Positions 7,222 through 14,199 are shown, numbered from the stretch's first letter. The stretch: 16,504 bases of DNA from Candidatus Puniceispirillum sp. (GCA_016780525.1 JADHLR010000017.1:1-16504); one strand, 5' to 3'. Translations and numbers: made by a program. The notes: generated by a model not told the origin, from the letters alone.

Positions 7222-7251
7222 GATATGAGCATGCGTAACGCCGAGATCAAG
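7222..7251 (-). promoter_or_regulatory. lon: Candidate sigma-32 (RpoH) promoter of lon
   Basis: On the minus strand CTTGAT (7251-7246), a 15-base spacer and GCTCATATC (7230-7222) resemble the heat-shock consensus CTTGAA, 13-17 bases, CCCCATNTA. lon is a classical RpoH target. The call rests on pattern match and gene identity. Confidence 0.5.
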
Positions 7252-7290
7252 ACGTCAGGAAACAGCGAACGGTAAAAAATGCTATGGAAG

Positions 7291-8553
7291 TTAGGCGCCC
7301 TGCTCGGCCTCTTTGGCCTTTTTGGCATGTACCACAAGCGGCGCCGCACCGGAATCGACGACATCGCCATTGATCACCACCTCTTCAATATCGCCGGCCG
7401 TTGGGATATCGAACATCGGCTCCATCAAAATATTTTCCATGATTGAGCGCAAGCCGCGTGCCCCGGTTTTACGTGCAATCGCCTTTTGTGCAACCGCATG
7501 CAGGGCATCTTCACGAAATTCGAGTCGCACATCATCCATTTCAAACAATTTCTGATATTGCTTGATCAGGGCATTTTTCGGCTCTGTCAGTATGCGGATA
7601 AGCGCCGCTTCGTCCAGATCTTCCAGCGTTGCCACAACCGGCAGACGCCCGACAAATTCCGGGATAAGACCAAATTTAATCAAATCTTCAGGCTCTAGTT
7701 CGGCCAGCAATTCACCAATTTTGCGATCATCCGGATCGCGTACATCGGCGCCAAAACCGATTCCCGCGCCGGTATGACGGCCGGCAATCAACTTGTCCAG
7801 ACCAGCAAAGGCACCGCCACAGATAAACAGAATATTGGTCGTATCAACCTGCAAAAACTCTTGTTGCGGGTGTTTACGCCCGCCTTGTGGCGGCACTGAT
7901 GCGACCGTGCCTTCCATGATTTTCAGCAGCGCCTGTTGCACGCCTTCACCCGATACATCGCGGGTGATTGACGGGTTATCAGCCTTGCGCGAAATCTTGT
8001 CGACTTCGTCAATATAGACGATGCCGCGCTGCGCACGTTCGACATTGTAATCCGCAGCCTGCAATAGTTTTAAGATGATGTTTTCAACATCTTCACCGAC
8101 ATAGCCAGCTTCGGTCAAAGTCGTCGCATCTGCCATGGTGAACGGCACGTCAAGCATCCGCGCCAGCGTTTGCGCAAGCAAGGTCTTGCCACAGCCTGTT
8201 GGCCCCACCAATAAAATATTTGATTTGGAAATCTCGACATCACCAGTGCGGCCAGCATTTGCCAGCCTTTTATAATGATTATGCACCGCGACCGACAACA
8301 CCCGCTTGGCGCGTGCCTGACCAATCACATATTCATCCAAAACAGCGTTGATGTCCATCGGCGTCGGCACACCGTCATGACTTTTTGCCAGCGCCGACTT
8401 ATGTTCTTCACGGATGATATCCATGCATAATTCGACGCATTCATCGCAAATGAAAACGGTTGGGCCAGCAATTAATTTGCGCACTTCATGCTGGCTCTTT
8501 CCACAAAAAGAGCAGAACAAAGTTCCCTTATCACCATCTTCTTTTTTTGCCAT
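7291..8553 (-). CDS. clpX: ATP-dependent Clp protease ATP-binding subunit ClpX
   Basis: A 420-residue AAA+ unfoldase that recognises tagged or native substrates and feeds them to ClpP. The N-terminal zinc-binding domain has C14, C17, C36 and C39. Walker A is GPTGCGKT (117-124), the pore loop is GYVG (150-153), Walker B is IVYIDEVDK (178-186), and an RKH loop lies in QGGRKHPQQE. The length is normal. I took ATG 8553 because it gives the standard MAKK...CSFCGKSQ start and has AGGAG eight bases upstream. The frame is open to 8739, but that extension reads into the clpP 3' end. It lies 142 bp after clpP on the same strand and 119 bp before lon. Confidence 0.98.
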   Translation of the reverse strand: MAKKEDGDKGTLFCSFCGKSQHEVRKLIAGPTVFICDECVELCMDIIREEHKSALAKSHDGVPTPMDINAVLDEYVIGQARAKRVLSVAVHNHYKRLANAGRTGDVEISKSNILLVGPTGCGKTLLAQTLARMLDVPFTMADATTLTEAGYVGEDVENIILKLLQAADYNVERAQRGIVYIDEVDKISRKADNPSITRDVSGEGVQQALLKIMEGTVASVPPQGGRKHPQQEFLQVDTTNILFICGGAFAGLDKLIAGRHTGAGIGFGADVRDPDDRKIGELLAELEPEDLIKFGLIPEFVGRLPVVATLEDLDEAALIRILTEPKNALIKQYQKLFEMDDVRLEFREDALHAVAQKAIARKTGARGLRSIMENILMEPMFDIPTAGDIEEVVINGDVVDSGAAPLVVHAKKAKEAEQGA

Positions 8554-8695
8554 TTTATCGGCTCCTGATTTTGTCCTGGCTACCCGGCCAGTCGACTGTA
8601 TTTGCGCCAGTCTAGAACTCCATATCATGCGGTTACAAACAAAATTTACACCAAATCCAGTCTGTTCACAGGGAGCATTCGCGAAGCTATTGTAA

Positions 8696-9337
8696 TTAAA
8701 ATTCTTTTTCGGGTGCGGGACGTTTTGCCACAACCTCATCGATTAATCCGAAAGATTGCGCATCTTCGGCTGTCATAAAGGTGTCACGCTCCATAATCTT
8801 TTCAACCTGTTTCAGGCTTTTGCCGGTATGATGTTCATAAATACCGTTCAGCCGTTTGCGCAGATCAAGAATTTCCCGCGCGTGAATTTCAATATCACTG
8901 GCCTGCCCCTGAAACCCGCCGGATGGCTGGTGCGTCATGATCCGCGCATTTGGCAGGGCATAGCGTTTGCCAGCCGCCCCGGCCATCAGTAACAGTGACC
9001 CCATAGATGCCGCCTGTCCCATACACACGGTTGATATGTCCGGCCGGATATATTCCATCGTGTCATAAATCGCTAATCCCGAGGTTACGATACCGCCGGG
9101 TGAATTGATATACATCGAAATGTCTTTGGTCGGGTTTTCTGACTCCAGAAACAGTAATTGTGAACACACAAGCGAGGCGACACCATCGTCAATAGGGCCG
9201 TTCAAAAAGATGATCCGTTCCTTCAGCAACCGCGAAAAAATATCATAGGCACGTTCACCACGATTGGTCTGCTCGACCACCATCGGCACCAGATTAGCAG
9301 TTTCAGGGGTCATCTCGCCCAGCCAATGTTCACTCAT
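8696..9337 (-). CDS. clpP: ATP-dependent Clp protease proteolytic subunit ClpP
   Basis: A 213-residue serine peptidase forming the double-heptamer barrel that partners ClpX and possibly ClpA. The catalytic triad is visible: S111 in MGQAASMGSLLL, H136 in IMTHQPSGG and D185 in MERDTFMTAEDA. The segment MVVEQTNRGERAYDIFSRLLKERIIFL (from residue 19) is the mature N-terminal region, so a short propeptide of the first 15 or so residues is likely, as in other ClpPs. A GAGGAG seven bases before ATG 9337 supports the start. A sigma-32-like promoter lies about 115 bases upstream, just after the tig terminator, so clpP has its own heat-inducible unit, probably reading into clpX. Confidence 0.99.
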   Translation of the reverse strand: MSEHWLGEMTPETANLVPMVVEQTNRGERAYDIFSRLLKERIIFLNGPIDDGVASLVCSQLLFLESENPTKDISMYINSPGGIVTSGLAIYDTMEYIRPDISTVCMGQAASMGSLLLMAGAAGKRYALPNARIMTHQPSGGFQGQASDIEIHAREILDLRKRLNGIYEHHTGKSLKQVEKIMERDTFMTAEDAQSFGLIDEVVAKRPAPEKEF

Positions 9338-9453
9338 AAATCGTCTCCTCAGATTTCATCGAAGCAGCCGCGGTCAACGGCCTGTGAAATAACCCTTATC
9401 GTCGCACAACTGGCACGCCGGTTGACCCGGCGAACGCAACAGCCTGTATGCAC

Positions 9454-9482
9454 TATATGGCCATAGGTGAAAGCGGTTCAAG
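9454..9482 (-). promoter_or_regulatory. clpP: Candidate sigma-32 (RpoH) promoter of clpP
   Basis: On the minus strand CTTGAA (9482-9477, a full match to the -35), a 14-base spacer and GGCCATATA (9462-9454) fit the heat-shock consensus well. The element begins 20 bases after the tig terminator, as expected for a separate clpP unit, and predicts a leader of about 110 bases. Confidence 0.6.
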
Positions 9483-9501
9483 CCCAGATTGGCCAAACAC
9501 C

Positions 9502-9534
9502 AAAAGAAAAACAAAGCGGTGCAAAAACACCGCT
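9502..9534 (-). terminator. Intrinsic terminator of tig
   Basis: On the minus strand a perfect 7-bp stem AGCGGTG/CACCGCT with a 6-base loop is followed by TTGTTTTTCTTTT. It lies about 60 bases after the tig stop and before the clpP promoter. Confidence 0.88.
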
Positions 9535-9595
9535 CTGCGCAGAAATCTGTGTGGTTTTCACGTCTGGCCATGGCGGCCAGCCGCGCCCGTCCCGG

Positions 9596-11104
9596 TTACT
9601 TTTTAGCCGCTGCTTTTTTCACAGCCGGCTTTTTCTCAGCGGCTTTTTTTGCGGCCGGCTTTTTCTCAGCAGCTTTTTTTGCGGCTGGCTTTTTTGCTGC
9701 GGCTTTTTTCGCGGCTGGCTTTTTCGCTGATTTGGCGGCCGGCTTGGCGTCGTCATCCACTTTGTACAATGTATCGGTATCGATCACCACATCGGACACT
9801 TTGGCCATTTCCAGAATGAAATCGACAACCTTATCCTCAAAAATCGGCCCGGCAATCTGCTGCATAGCTTGCGGATTTTTCTGGAAATATTCCAGTACCA
9901 TCTGTTCCTGACCGGGATAGCGGCGTGCCTCTTCAAAAACCGCCCGACGCGTATCTTCTTCGGTGACGTCGATGTTATTTTCGCGACCAATTTCGGTGAT
10001 CAGCAAACCGAGACGCACCCGCCGTGTGGCTATGTTCGAGGCTTCTTCCTTGTCGGCTTTGCTCATACCCTCATCAGCGGCCGGATGGTCATGATCGTGG
10101 TCGTGGTCGTGATCATGGTCGTGATCATGTTGTTCGGCGGCTTTTGGATTCATCGTACGGGCGACCGAATCATATTCCTGTTGATATAGTGACGGCGGCA
10201 CGTCAAAGGCCTCTCCGTCCGCCAGCGCATCAAGCACATTTTTCTTCACCAGCTGGCGTAACGCTGTCTCATGCTGGCCATTGATCTGCTGGCCAATCGC
10301 ATCTTTCAGCCCGCCAAGATCATCAAATCCAAGACGTTTTGCCAATTCATCATCGATGCTCGCCGCCGCTTTTTCCTGAATATCTTTGACGGTCACTTCA
10401 AACACCGCCAGCTTGCCTGCCAGATGCGCTGCCTGATAATCTTCCGGGAATGTTACCGGCACATCAAGGGTGGCACCAATTTTCGCGCCAACCAACCCTT
10501 CTTCAAAGCCGGGAATAAAGCTGTTTGACCCCAATTCCAGCGCATGCCCCTCTGCCGCGCCGCCTTCAAACGGCTCACCATCGATCCGCCCGATAAAATC
10601 AATCGTTGAGACATCACCCAGCTTGGCAGCGCGGGGTTTGGCCAGCGCCACAGTCGGCCGGTTTTCGTCAGCAATGCGATCCAGCGCTTCGTCAATTTCT
10701 TTTGGATCACTCTCGATACGCGGCTTTTCAATCGACAGCTTTGACAAATCCGGCATGGCGATCGCCGGCATCACTTCGCATGCCAGGCTGGCCTCTAGAT
10801 CCTTGTCTTCTTCGTAGGATTTGATGTCGACCTGCGGCTGGCTTGCCAGACGCAGATCATTGCCCTCAATGGCTTGTCGCGCGCCCTCATCGAGTGCGGT
10901 TTTGATGGCTTCGCCACGAGCCTGATCGCCAAATCTGGTTTTGACCACTGACAGCGGCACTTTACCCGGACGAAATCCGGGCATTTTGACTGTCTTTGCC
11001 AGCTCTTCCAGCTTTTTGGCAACTTCAGCGTCAATCTCAGCCGCTGTAATGACAATCTTATATTCGCGGAGCAAACCGTCTGACTTGGTCTCAGAAACAT
11101 TCAT
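9596..11104 (-). CDS. tig: Trigger factor with His/Asp tract and Lys/Ala-rich C-terminal tail
   Basis: A ribosome-associated chaperone and peptidyl-prolyl isomerase of 502 residues, versus about 430-450 usual for the family. The N-terminal ribosome-binding domain carries the signature GFRPGKVP (residues 43-50). An FKBP-type domain spans about 160-245, and the helical C-terminal arms run from about 250 to 445. Two oddities stand out. Residues 326-340 are (HD)7H, inserted in the arm domain between MNPKAAEQ and PAADEG. Residues 454-502 are a Lys/Ala/Pro tail containing four 10-residue repeats of the type KKPAAKKAAE. ATG 11104 gives the usual start (MNVSETKSDGLLREYKIVI), with AAGGGA upstream at a longer than normal spacing. 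It is first in the tig-clpP-clpX-lon order but has its own terminator. Confidence 0.98.
   Translation of the reverse strand: MNVSETKSDGLLREYKIVITAAEIDAEVAKKLEELAKTVKMPGFRPGKVPLSVVKTRFGDQARGEAIKTALDEGARQAIEGNDLRLASQPQVDIKSYEEDKDLEASLACEVMPAIAMPDLSKLSIEKPRIESDPKEIDEALDRIADENRPTVALAKPRAAKLGDVSTIDFIGRIDGEPFEGGAAEGHALELGSNSFIPGFEEGLVGAKIGATLDVPVTFPEDYQAAHLAGKLAVFEVTVKDIQEKAAASIDDELAKRLGFDDLGGLKDAIGQQINGQHETALRQLVKKNVLDALADGEAFDVPPSLYQQEYDSVARTMNPKAAEQHDHDHDHDHDHDHDHPAADEGMSKADKEEASNIATRRVRLGLLITEIGRENNIDVTEEDTRRAVFEEARRYPGQEQMVLEYFQKNPQAMQQIAGPIFEDKVVDFILEMAKVSDVVIDTDTLYKVDDDAKPAAKSAKKPAAKKAAAKKPAAKKAAEKKPAAKKAAEKKPAVKKAAAKK
9605..9724 (-). repeat. Four 30-bp tandem repeats in the 3' end of tig
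   Basis: Residues 461-500 of trigger factor are four in-frame 10-residue units: KKPAAKKAAA, then KKPAAKKAAE twice, then KKPAVKKAAA. They correspond to a 30-bp DNA repeat rich in GGC and CTTTTT on the plus strand. Synonymous differences between units show some age. Confidence 0.9.
10085..10129 (-). repeat. His-Asp dipeptide tract (CAY GAY repeats) in tig
   Basis: Fifteen codons encode alternating His and Asp (8 His, 7 Asp). Codons alternate irregularly between CAT/CAC and GAT/GAC, so the DNA is a degenerate 6-bp repeat. Confidence 0.95.
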
Positions 11105-11230
11105 CGAACCATCAATCCCTTTTTGTTATGCACGCAGCGAAAGCGGAGATATCTCTGCTACATCTGGCGCGCGCCGGCGACGCGATCCGCGCCAAGCCAT
11201 TTCACCCTGATAAATTTTCGCAAGCACCAA

Positions 11231-11315
11231 TGGTGCGGGCGGAGGGACTTGAACCCCCACGACTTTCGCCACTGGTACCTAAAACCAGCGCGTCTACCAA
11301 TTCCGCCACGCCCGC
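11231..11315 (-). tRNA. tRNA-Leu (TAG)
   Basis: An 85-base class II tRNA with encoded CCA. The acceptor stem starts GCGGGCG, the D arm contains GGTAGACGC, and the anticodon loop TTTTAGG gives TAG. A long variable arm (TGGCGAAAGTCGT) is followed by T loop TTCAAGT, and the discriminator is A. It lies 127 bases upstream of tig and 88 bases after tRNA-His. Confidence 0.97.
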
Positions 11316-11335
11316 AATCAACCATTGCGACTTGC

Positions 11336-11341
11336 ACTATA
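11336..11341 (-). promoter_or_regulatory. Candidate -10 box (TATAGT) for tRNA-Leu
   Basis: TATAGT on the minus strand, five of six consensus bases, lies 20 bases before the mature tRNA-Leu 5' end in the gap after tRNA-His. No good -35 is apparent, so the two tRNAs may also be co-transcribed. Confidence 0.3.
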
Positions 11342-11403
11342 ACCGGCCCGTGGATAAATGCGGTGCATTTTCCCCGTCACTCTTCGTTTCAGCAAACGAA
11401 TGA

Positions 11404-11481
11404 TGGGGCGAGTGACCGGTTTCGAACCGGCGACCTCCAGTGCCACAAACTGGCGCTCTAACCAACTGAGCTACACCCGCC
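11404..11481 (-). tRNA. tRNA-His (GTG)
   Basis: A 78-base tRNA including the extra 5' G (G-1) and encoded CCA. The acceptor stem is G-1 plus GCGGGTG pairing with CACTCGC plus C73. The anticodon stem CCAGT/ACTGG encloses TTGTGGC (anticodon GTG), and the T loop is TTCGAAA. The encoded G-1:C73 pair is the canonical His identity element. Confidence 0.96.
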
Positions 11482-11655
11482 ATCTGCCGATAAAAGCAAG
11501 GCGGCACCTTAGTCGAAGCATTCCGCGCTGGCAAGCCTGTTTTGTCGGTGAATTTCGAAGAAAAACCAAGAGCCGTAAATGTGCCGACGGCATCGCCGCT
11601 CAATTTCACGGCAGAGCTGGCTAAGCGGCGCTTTAGGCCCAGTTTTTCACATCTT

Positions 11656-12087
11656 TCAGACAGGTAATTTCGGCGGTCGGCCGGGTTTAAAAACACCACT
11701 TGCCGTGGCAATCAGGCGGCGGTCCGGGGTCAACACCTCGCCCGCGGCAAAAAACACCGATTTGCCGCCACCGGTGCGGCGTGCTTCGGCAATCAGATAG
11801 CCCTCGTCACCGGTGGCCGCTGCCAAAAATTGCGTTGTCAGTGATAACGTCAATCCCGGCGTGAGCGGTTCCGGCGCCGGCCGGAAACTGCCGGTCATGG
11901 CCAAGGCGACATCCAGCATGGCCGTATATAAGCCGCCATGCACAAGTTGCATCGGGTTCACATGATCGGCTGTCAGATCCACCCGCACGGCGCCAAACCC
12001 ATCATCCCACGCGGTCAGCATGATGCCATTTCTGGCATTAAAGCCGGCAGCCTCATTCAGAATTTTCAGACGATTTATGTCACCCAT
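11656..12087 (-). CDS. PaaI-family hotdog thioesterase
   Basis: A 143-residue single hotdog-fold protein likely to hydrolyse acyl-CoA or aryl-CoA thioesters in the cytosol. The segment NPMQLVHGGLYTAMLDVALAM (residues 44-64) carries the HGG signature (50-52) and the acidic D59 expected at the active site of PaaI-like enzymes. A later block, LTTQFLAAATGDEGYLIAEARRTGGGKSVFFAAGEV, matches the central strands. The substrate is unknown. ATG 12087 gives the normal length; its ribosome binding site is weak. The gene is divergent from glnB and upstream of tRNA-His on the same strand, with no functional link evident. Confidence 0.87.
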   Translation of the reverse strand: MGDINRLKILNEAAGFNARNGIMLTAWDDGFGAVRVDLTADHVNPMQLVHGGLYTAMLDVALAMTGSFRPAPEPLTPGLTLSLTTQFLAAATGDEGYLIAEARRTGGGKSVFFAAGEVLTPDRRLIATASGVFKPGRPPKLPV

Positions 12088-12389
12088 GTGCCATGCCGTT
12101 AAATGTAGTTGCAGCGGATTTGCGCATAGCCTAAACTAGCAAAGCCATGCGGCAATTGGCATCCCCAAATCACACCGGCACTTTACCGTCACAAAAAATG
12201 CCCATTTTTTAGGCAAATTGCACAATAGGCATGCAAAAAAGTCACTTTTTGCGTGATAAGCGCGATGCGGCCAACACGGCATCTTGCAACAGCCCCGGCA
12301 TCGCCGCATATGTCGTGCGTGAACCGGGCAGCGCTGATCGTGCGACCTGCGGCTTGCGCCCTGCCCCCTAAACGAAAAAGTGACACACC
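12088..12389. promoter_or_regulatory. 302-bp divergent control region (thioesterase / glnB)
   Basis: No convincing protein-coding gene is seen here. The left 100 bases serve the thioesterase. The centre (12193-12250) is A/T-rich and packed with palindromes. The right part is GC-richer and holds a possible 46-codon ORF (12231-12371), a CTTGCA/CCGCATATG pair at 12283-12312 with a 15-base spacer, and a GG-N10-GC element at 12351-12364 of sigma-54 geometry but weak consensus. glnB lacks a clear Shine-Dalgarno. Which promoter is used cannot be decided from sequence. Confidence 0.5.
12199..12235 (+). promoter_or_regulatory. Two tandem TGC-N11-GCA palindromes, candidate NtrC sites for glnBA
   Basis: TGCCCATTTTTTAGGCA (12199-12215) and TGCACAATAGGCATGCA (12219-12235) are both 17-bp elements of the form TGC-N11-GCA, the geometry of NtrC sites (TGCACC-N5-GGTGCA). 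Their centres are 20 bp apart, close to two helical turns, about 160 bp before glnB. NtrC control of glnBA is known in several alphaproteobacteria; use of these sites is inferred. Confidence 0.45.
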
Positions 12390-12728
12390 ATGAAAAAAAT
12401 CGAAGCGATAATCAAACCGTTCAAACTAGATGAGGTGAAAGAAGCGCTGCATGAGGTTGGCATTCAAGGCATCACGGTTCTTGAAGCCAAGGGTTTTGGT
12501 CGCCAGAAAGGTCATACCGAACTCTATCGCGGCGCCGAATATGTCGTCGATTTTCTGCCGAAGGTGAAAATTGAGGTGGTGATTGACGAAGCCATGACCG
12601 AGCGGGTTGTGGATGCCATCCAGCAGGCGGCGCAAACCGGCCGTATTGGTGATGGCAAGATTTTTATCTCAACGGTTGATGAAGCAATTCGTATCAGAAC
12701 CGGCGAACGTGGCACCGACGCTGTCTAG
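12390..12728 (+). CDS. glnB: Nitrogen regulatory protein P-II
   Basis: A 112-residue PII signal protein that senses 2-oxoglutarate, ATP/ADP and glutamine status and controls GlnE, NtrB and other targets. Seen directly: the start MKKIEAIIKPFKLDEVKEAL, the T-loop around residues 37-55 with the uridylylation tyrosine Y51 in LYRGAEYVVDF, the B-loop TGRIGDGKIF and the C-terminal RTGERG. Length and start are standard. It is followed by glnA after 61 bp in the same direction, the classical glnBA operon, and is preceded by candidate NtrC palindromes. Y51 and the glnA linkage favour GlnB over GlnK, and there is no amtB nearby. Confidence 0.97.
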   Translation: MKKIEAIIKPFKLDEVKEALHEVGIQGITVLEAKGFGRQKGHTELYRGAEYVVDFLPKVKIEVVIDEAMTERVVDAIQQAAQTGRIGDGKIFISTVDEAIRIRTGERGTDAV

Positions 12729-12735
12729 CCCAACT

Positions 12736-12759
12736 GAACGACTTTTAGCGTAAGCGTTC
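12736..12759 (+). other. RNA hairpin between glnB and glnA
   Basis: GAACG-a-CTT pairs with AAGCGTTC (8 bp with one bulged A) around a 7-base loop. No T-run follows, so it is not a terminator. It may be a processing or stabilising hairpin setting the glnB to glnA ratio. Confidence 0.4.
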
Positions 12760-12789
12760 TGCAACGACAATTTATGGAAGGATACCCAA

Positions 12790-14199
12790 ATGTCTGACGC
12801 AAAAAAAATTATGGATATGATTAAGGAAAATGACATCACATTTGTCGACCTGCGATTCACTGACCCGCGTGGTAAAATGCAGCATGTGACGCAGCATATC
12901 GACACCATCGACGAAGAAGCGCTGGCCGAAGGTTTCATGTTTGACGGATCGTCAATTGCTGGCTGGAAGGCCATCAACGAGTCCGACATGACATTGATGC
13001 CTGATCTGTATCGGGCCTATATCGACCCGTTCTTTGCCCAGCCAACATTGGCACTGTTTTGTGACGTGCTGGAACCATCAACTGGCGAGGCCTATTCGCG
13101 TGACCCACGCGGCACCGCAAAAGCTGCGCTGGCACATATGCAGTCACTGGGTGTCGGCGACACCGCCTATTTTGGCCCGGAAGCTGAATTTTTCATCTTT
13201 GAAGATGTGAAGATCGATGTATCGATGAACCGCGGCATGTATGCCGTCGACAGCATCGAAGGCCCGTACAACAGCGCCCGCAAATATGAAGAAGGCAATC
13301 TGGGGCATCGCCCCGGTGTCAAAGGCGGCTATTTCCCGGTACCGCCAGTCGATTCCGGTCAGGACATCCGGTCTGAAATGGTGGCCGTTATGGCTGACAT
13401 GGGTGTGTCAGTGGAAAAGCATCACCACGAAGTGGCACCATCACAGCATGAGCTGGGAATCAAATTCGGCACATTGCTGGAGACCTGCGATAACATGCAG
13501 CTCTACAAATATGTCGTCCATCAGGTGGCACATGCCTATGGTGTGTCAGCGACCTTTATGCCAAAGCCAATCGCCGGCGATAATGGTTCAGGCATGCATG
13601 TACACCAGTCAATCTGGGCAGATGGCAAGCCGCTTTTTGCCGGCAACCAATATGCTGACCTGTCGGAAAATGCATTGTTCTACATTGGCGGCATCATCAA
13701 GCATGCCAAATCATTAAATGCATTTACCAACCCATCAACAAACAGCTACAAGCGTCTGATCCCGGGCTATGAAGCGCCAGTGTTGCTTGCCTATTCGTCA
13801 CGCAACCGCTCAGCATCATGCCGGATTCCGCATGTGAATTCACCAAACGGCAAGCGCGTTGAAGTGCGCTTCCCGGATGCCACAGCGAATCCATATCTGT
13901 CATTCTCGGCAATGTTGATGGCTGGCCTTGACGGTATTCAGAACAAGATCCACCCCGGCGACGCGATGGACAAGGATCTGTATGATCTGCCACCAGAAGA
14001 ACTGAGCCAGATCCCAACCGTTTGTGCATCACTGCGTGAGGCGCTGGAATCACTGGACGCAGATCGCAGCTACCTCACCCAGGGTAATGTCTTTACCGAC
14101 GAGCAGATCGATGCCTATATCGAGCTGAAAATGGAAGATGTGATCCGTCTGGAGCACACACCGCATCCGGTTGAGTTTGATATCTATTACTCATACTAA
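12790..14199 (+). CDS. glnA: Glutamine synthetase type I
   Basis: A 469-residue dodecameric enzyme making glutamine from glutamate, ammonia and ATP. Seen directly: the FDGSSIAGW loop (residues 51-59), the metal-binding YFGPEAEFFIF (127-137), HHHEVAPSQHE (211-221), the ATP region KPIAGDNGSGMHVHQS (259-274), and NRSASCRIP (339-347). The adenylylation tyrosine is Y398 in DKDLYDLPPEE, so activity is likely controlled by GlnE through PII. The length and the C-terminal VEFDIYYSY are typical of GSI-beta. GGAAGGA eight bases before ATG 12790 supports the start. It is co-transcribed with glnB and closed by a strong terminator. Confidence 0.99.
   Translation: MSDAKKIMDMIKENDITFVDLRFTDPRGKMQHVTQHIDTIDEEALAEGFMFDGSSIAGWKAINESDMTLMPDLYRAYIDPFFAQPTLALFCDVLEPSTGEAYSRDPRGTAKAALAHMQSLGVGDTAYFGPEAEFFIFEDVKIDVSMNRGMYAVDSIEGPYNSARKYEEGNLGHRPGVKGGYFPVPPVDSGQDIRSEMVAVMADMGVSVEKHHHEVAPSQHELGIKFGTLLETCDNMQLYKYVVHQVAHAYGVSATFMPKPIAGDNGSGMHVHQSIWADGKPLFAGNQYADLSENALFYIGGIIKHAKSLNAFTNPSTNSYKRLIPGYEAPVLLAYSSRNRSASCRIPHVNSPNGKRVEVRFPDATANPYLSFSAMLMAGLDGIQNKIHPGDAMDKDLYDLPPEELSQIPTVCASLREALESLDADRSYLTQGNVFTDEQIDAYIELKMEDVIRLEHTPHPVEFDIYYSY

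Noticed and set aside
8576..8591. CTGGC/GCCAG hairpin upstream of clpX
   Set aside because: Only 5 bp with a 6-base loop and no T-run; too weak to call.
8554..8739. N-terminal extension of ClpX from 8739
   Set aside because: It overlaps the 3' end of clpP, lacks similarity to ClpX, and the ATG at 8553 has a proper ribosome binding site and the conserved MAKK start.
11166..11193. GC-rich inverted repeat (GGCGCG...CGCGCC) between tRNA-Leu and tig
   Set aside because: Considered as a tRNA-Leu terminator, but the loop is long and no T-run follows; likely a chance effect of a GC-rich patch.
12189..12386. 65-codon minus-strand frame upstream of glnB
   Set aside because: No ribosome binding site and no family resemblance; it runs through the palindrome cluster that is better explained as regulatory DNA.
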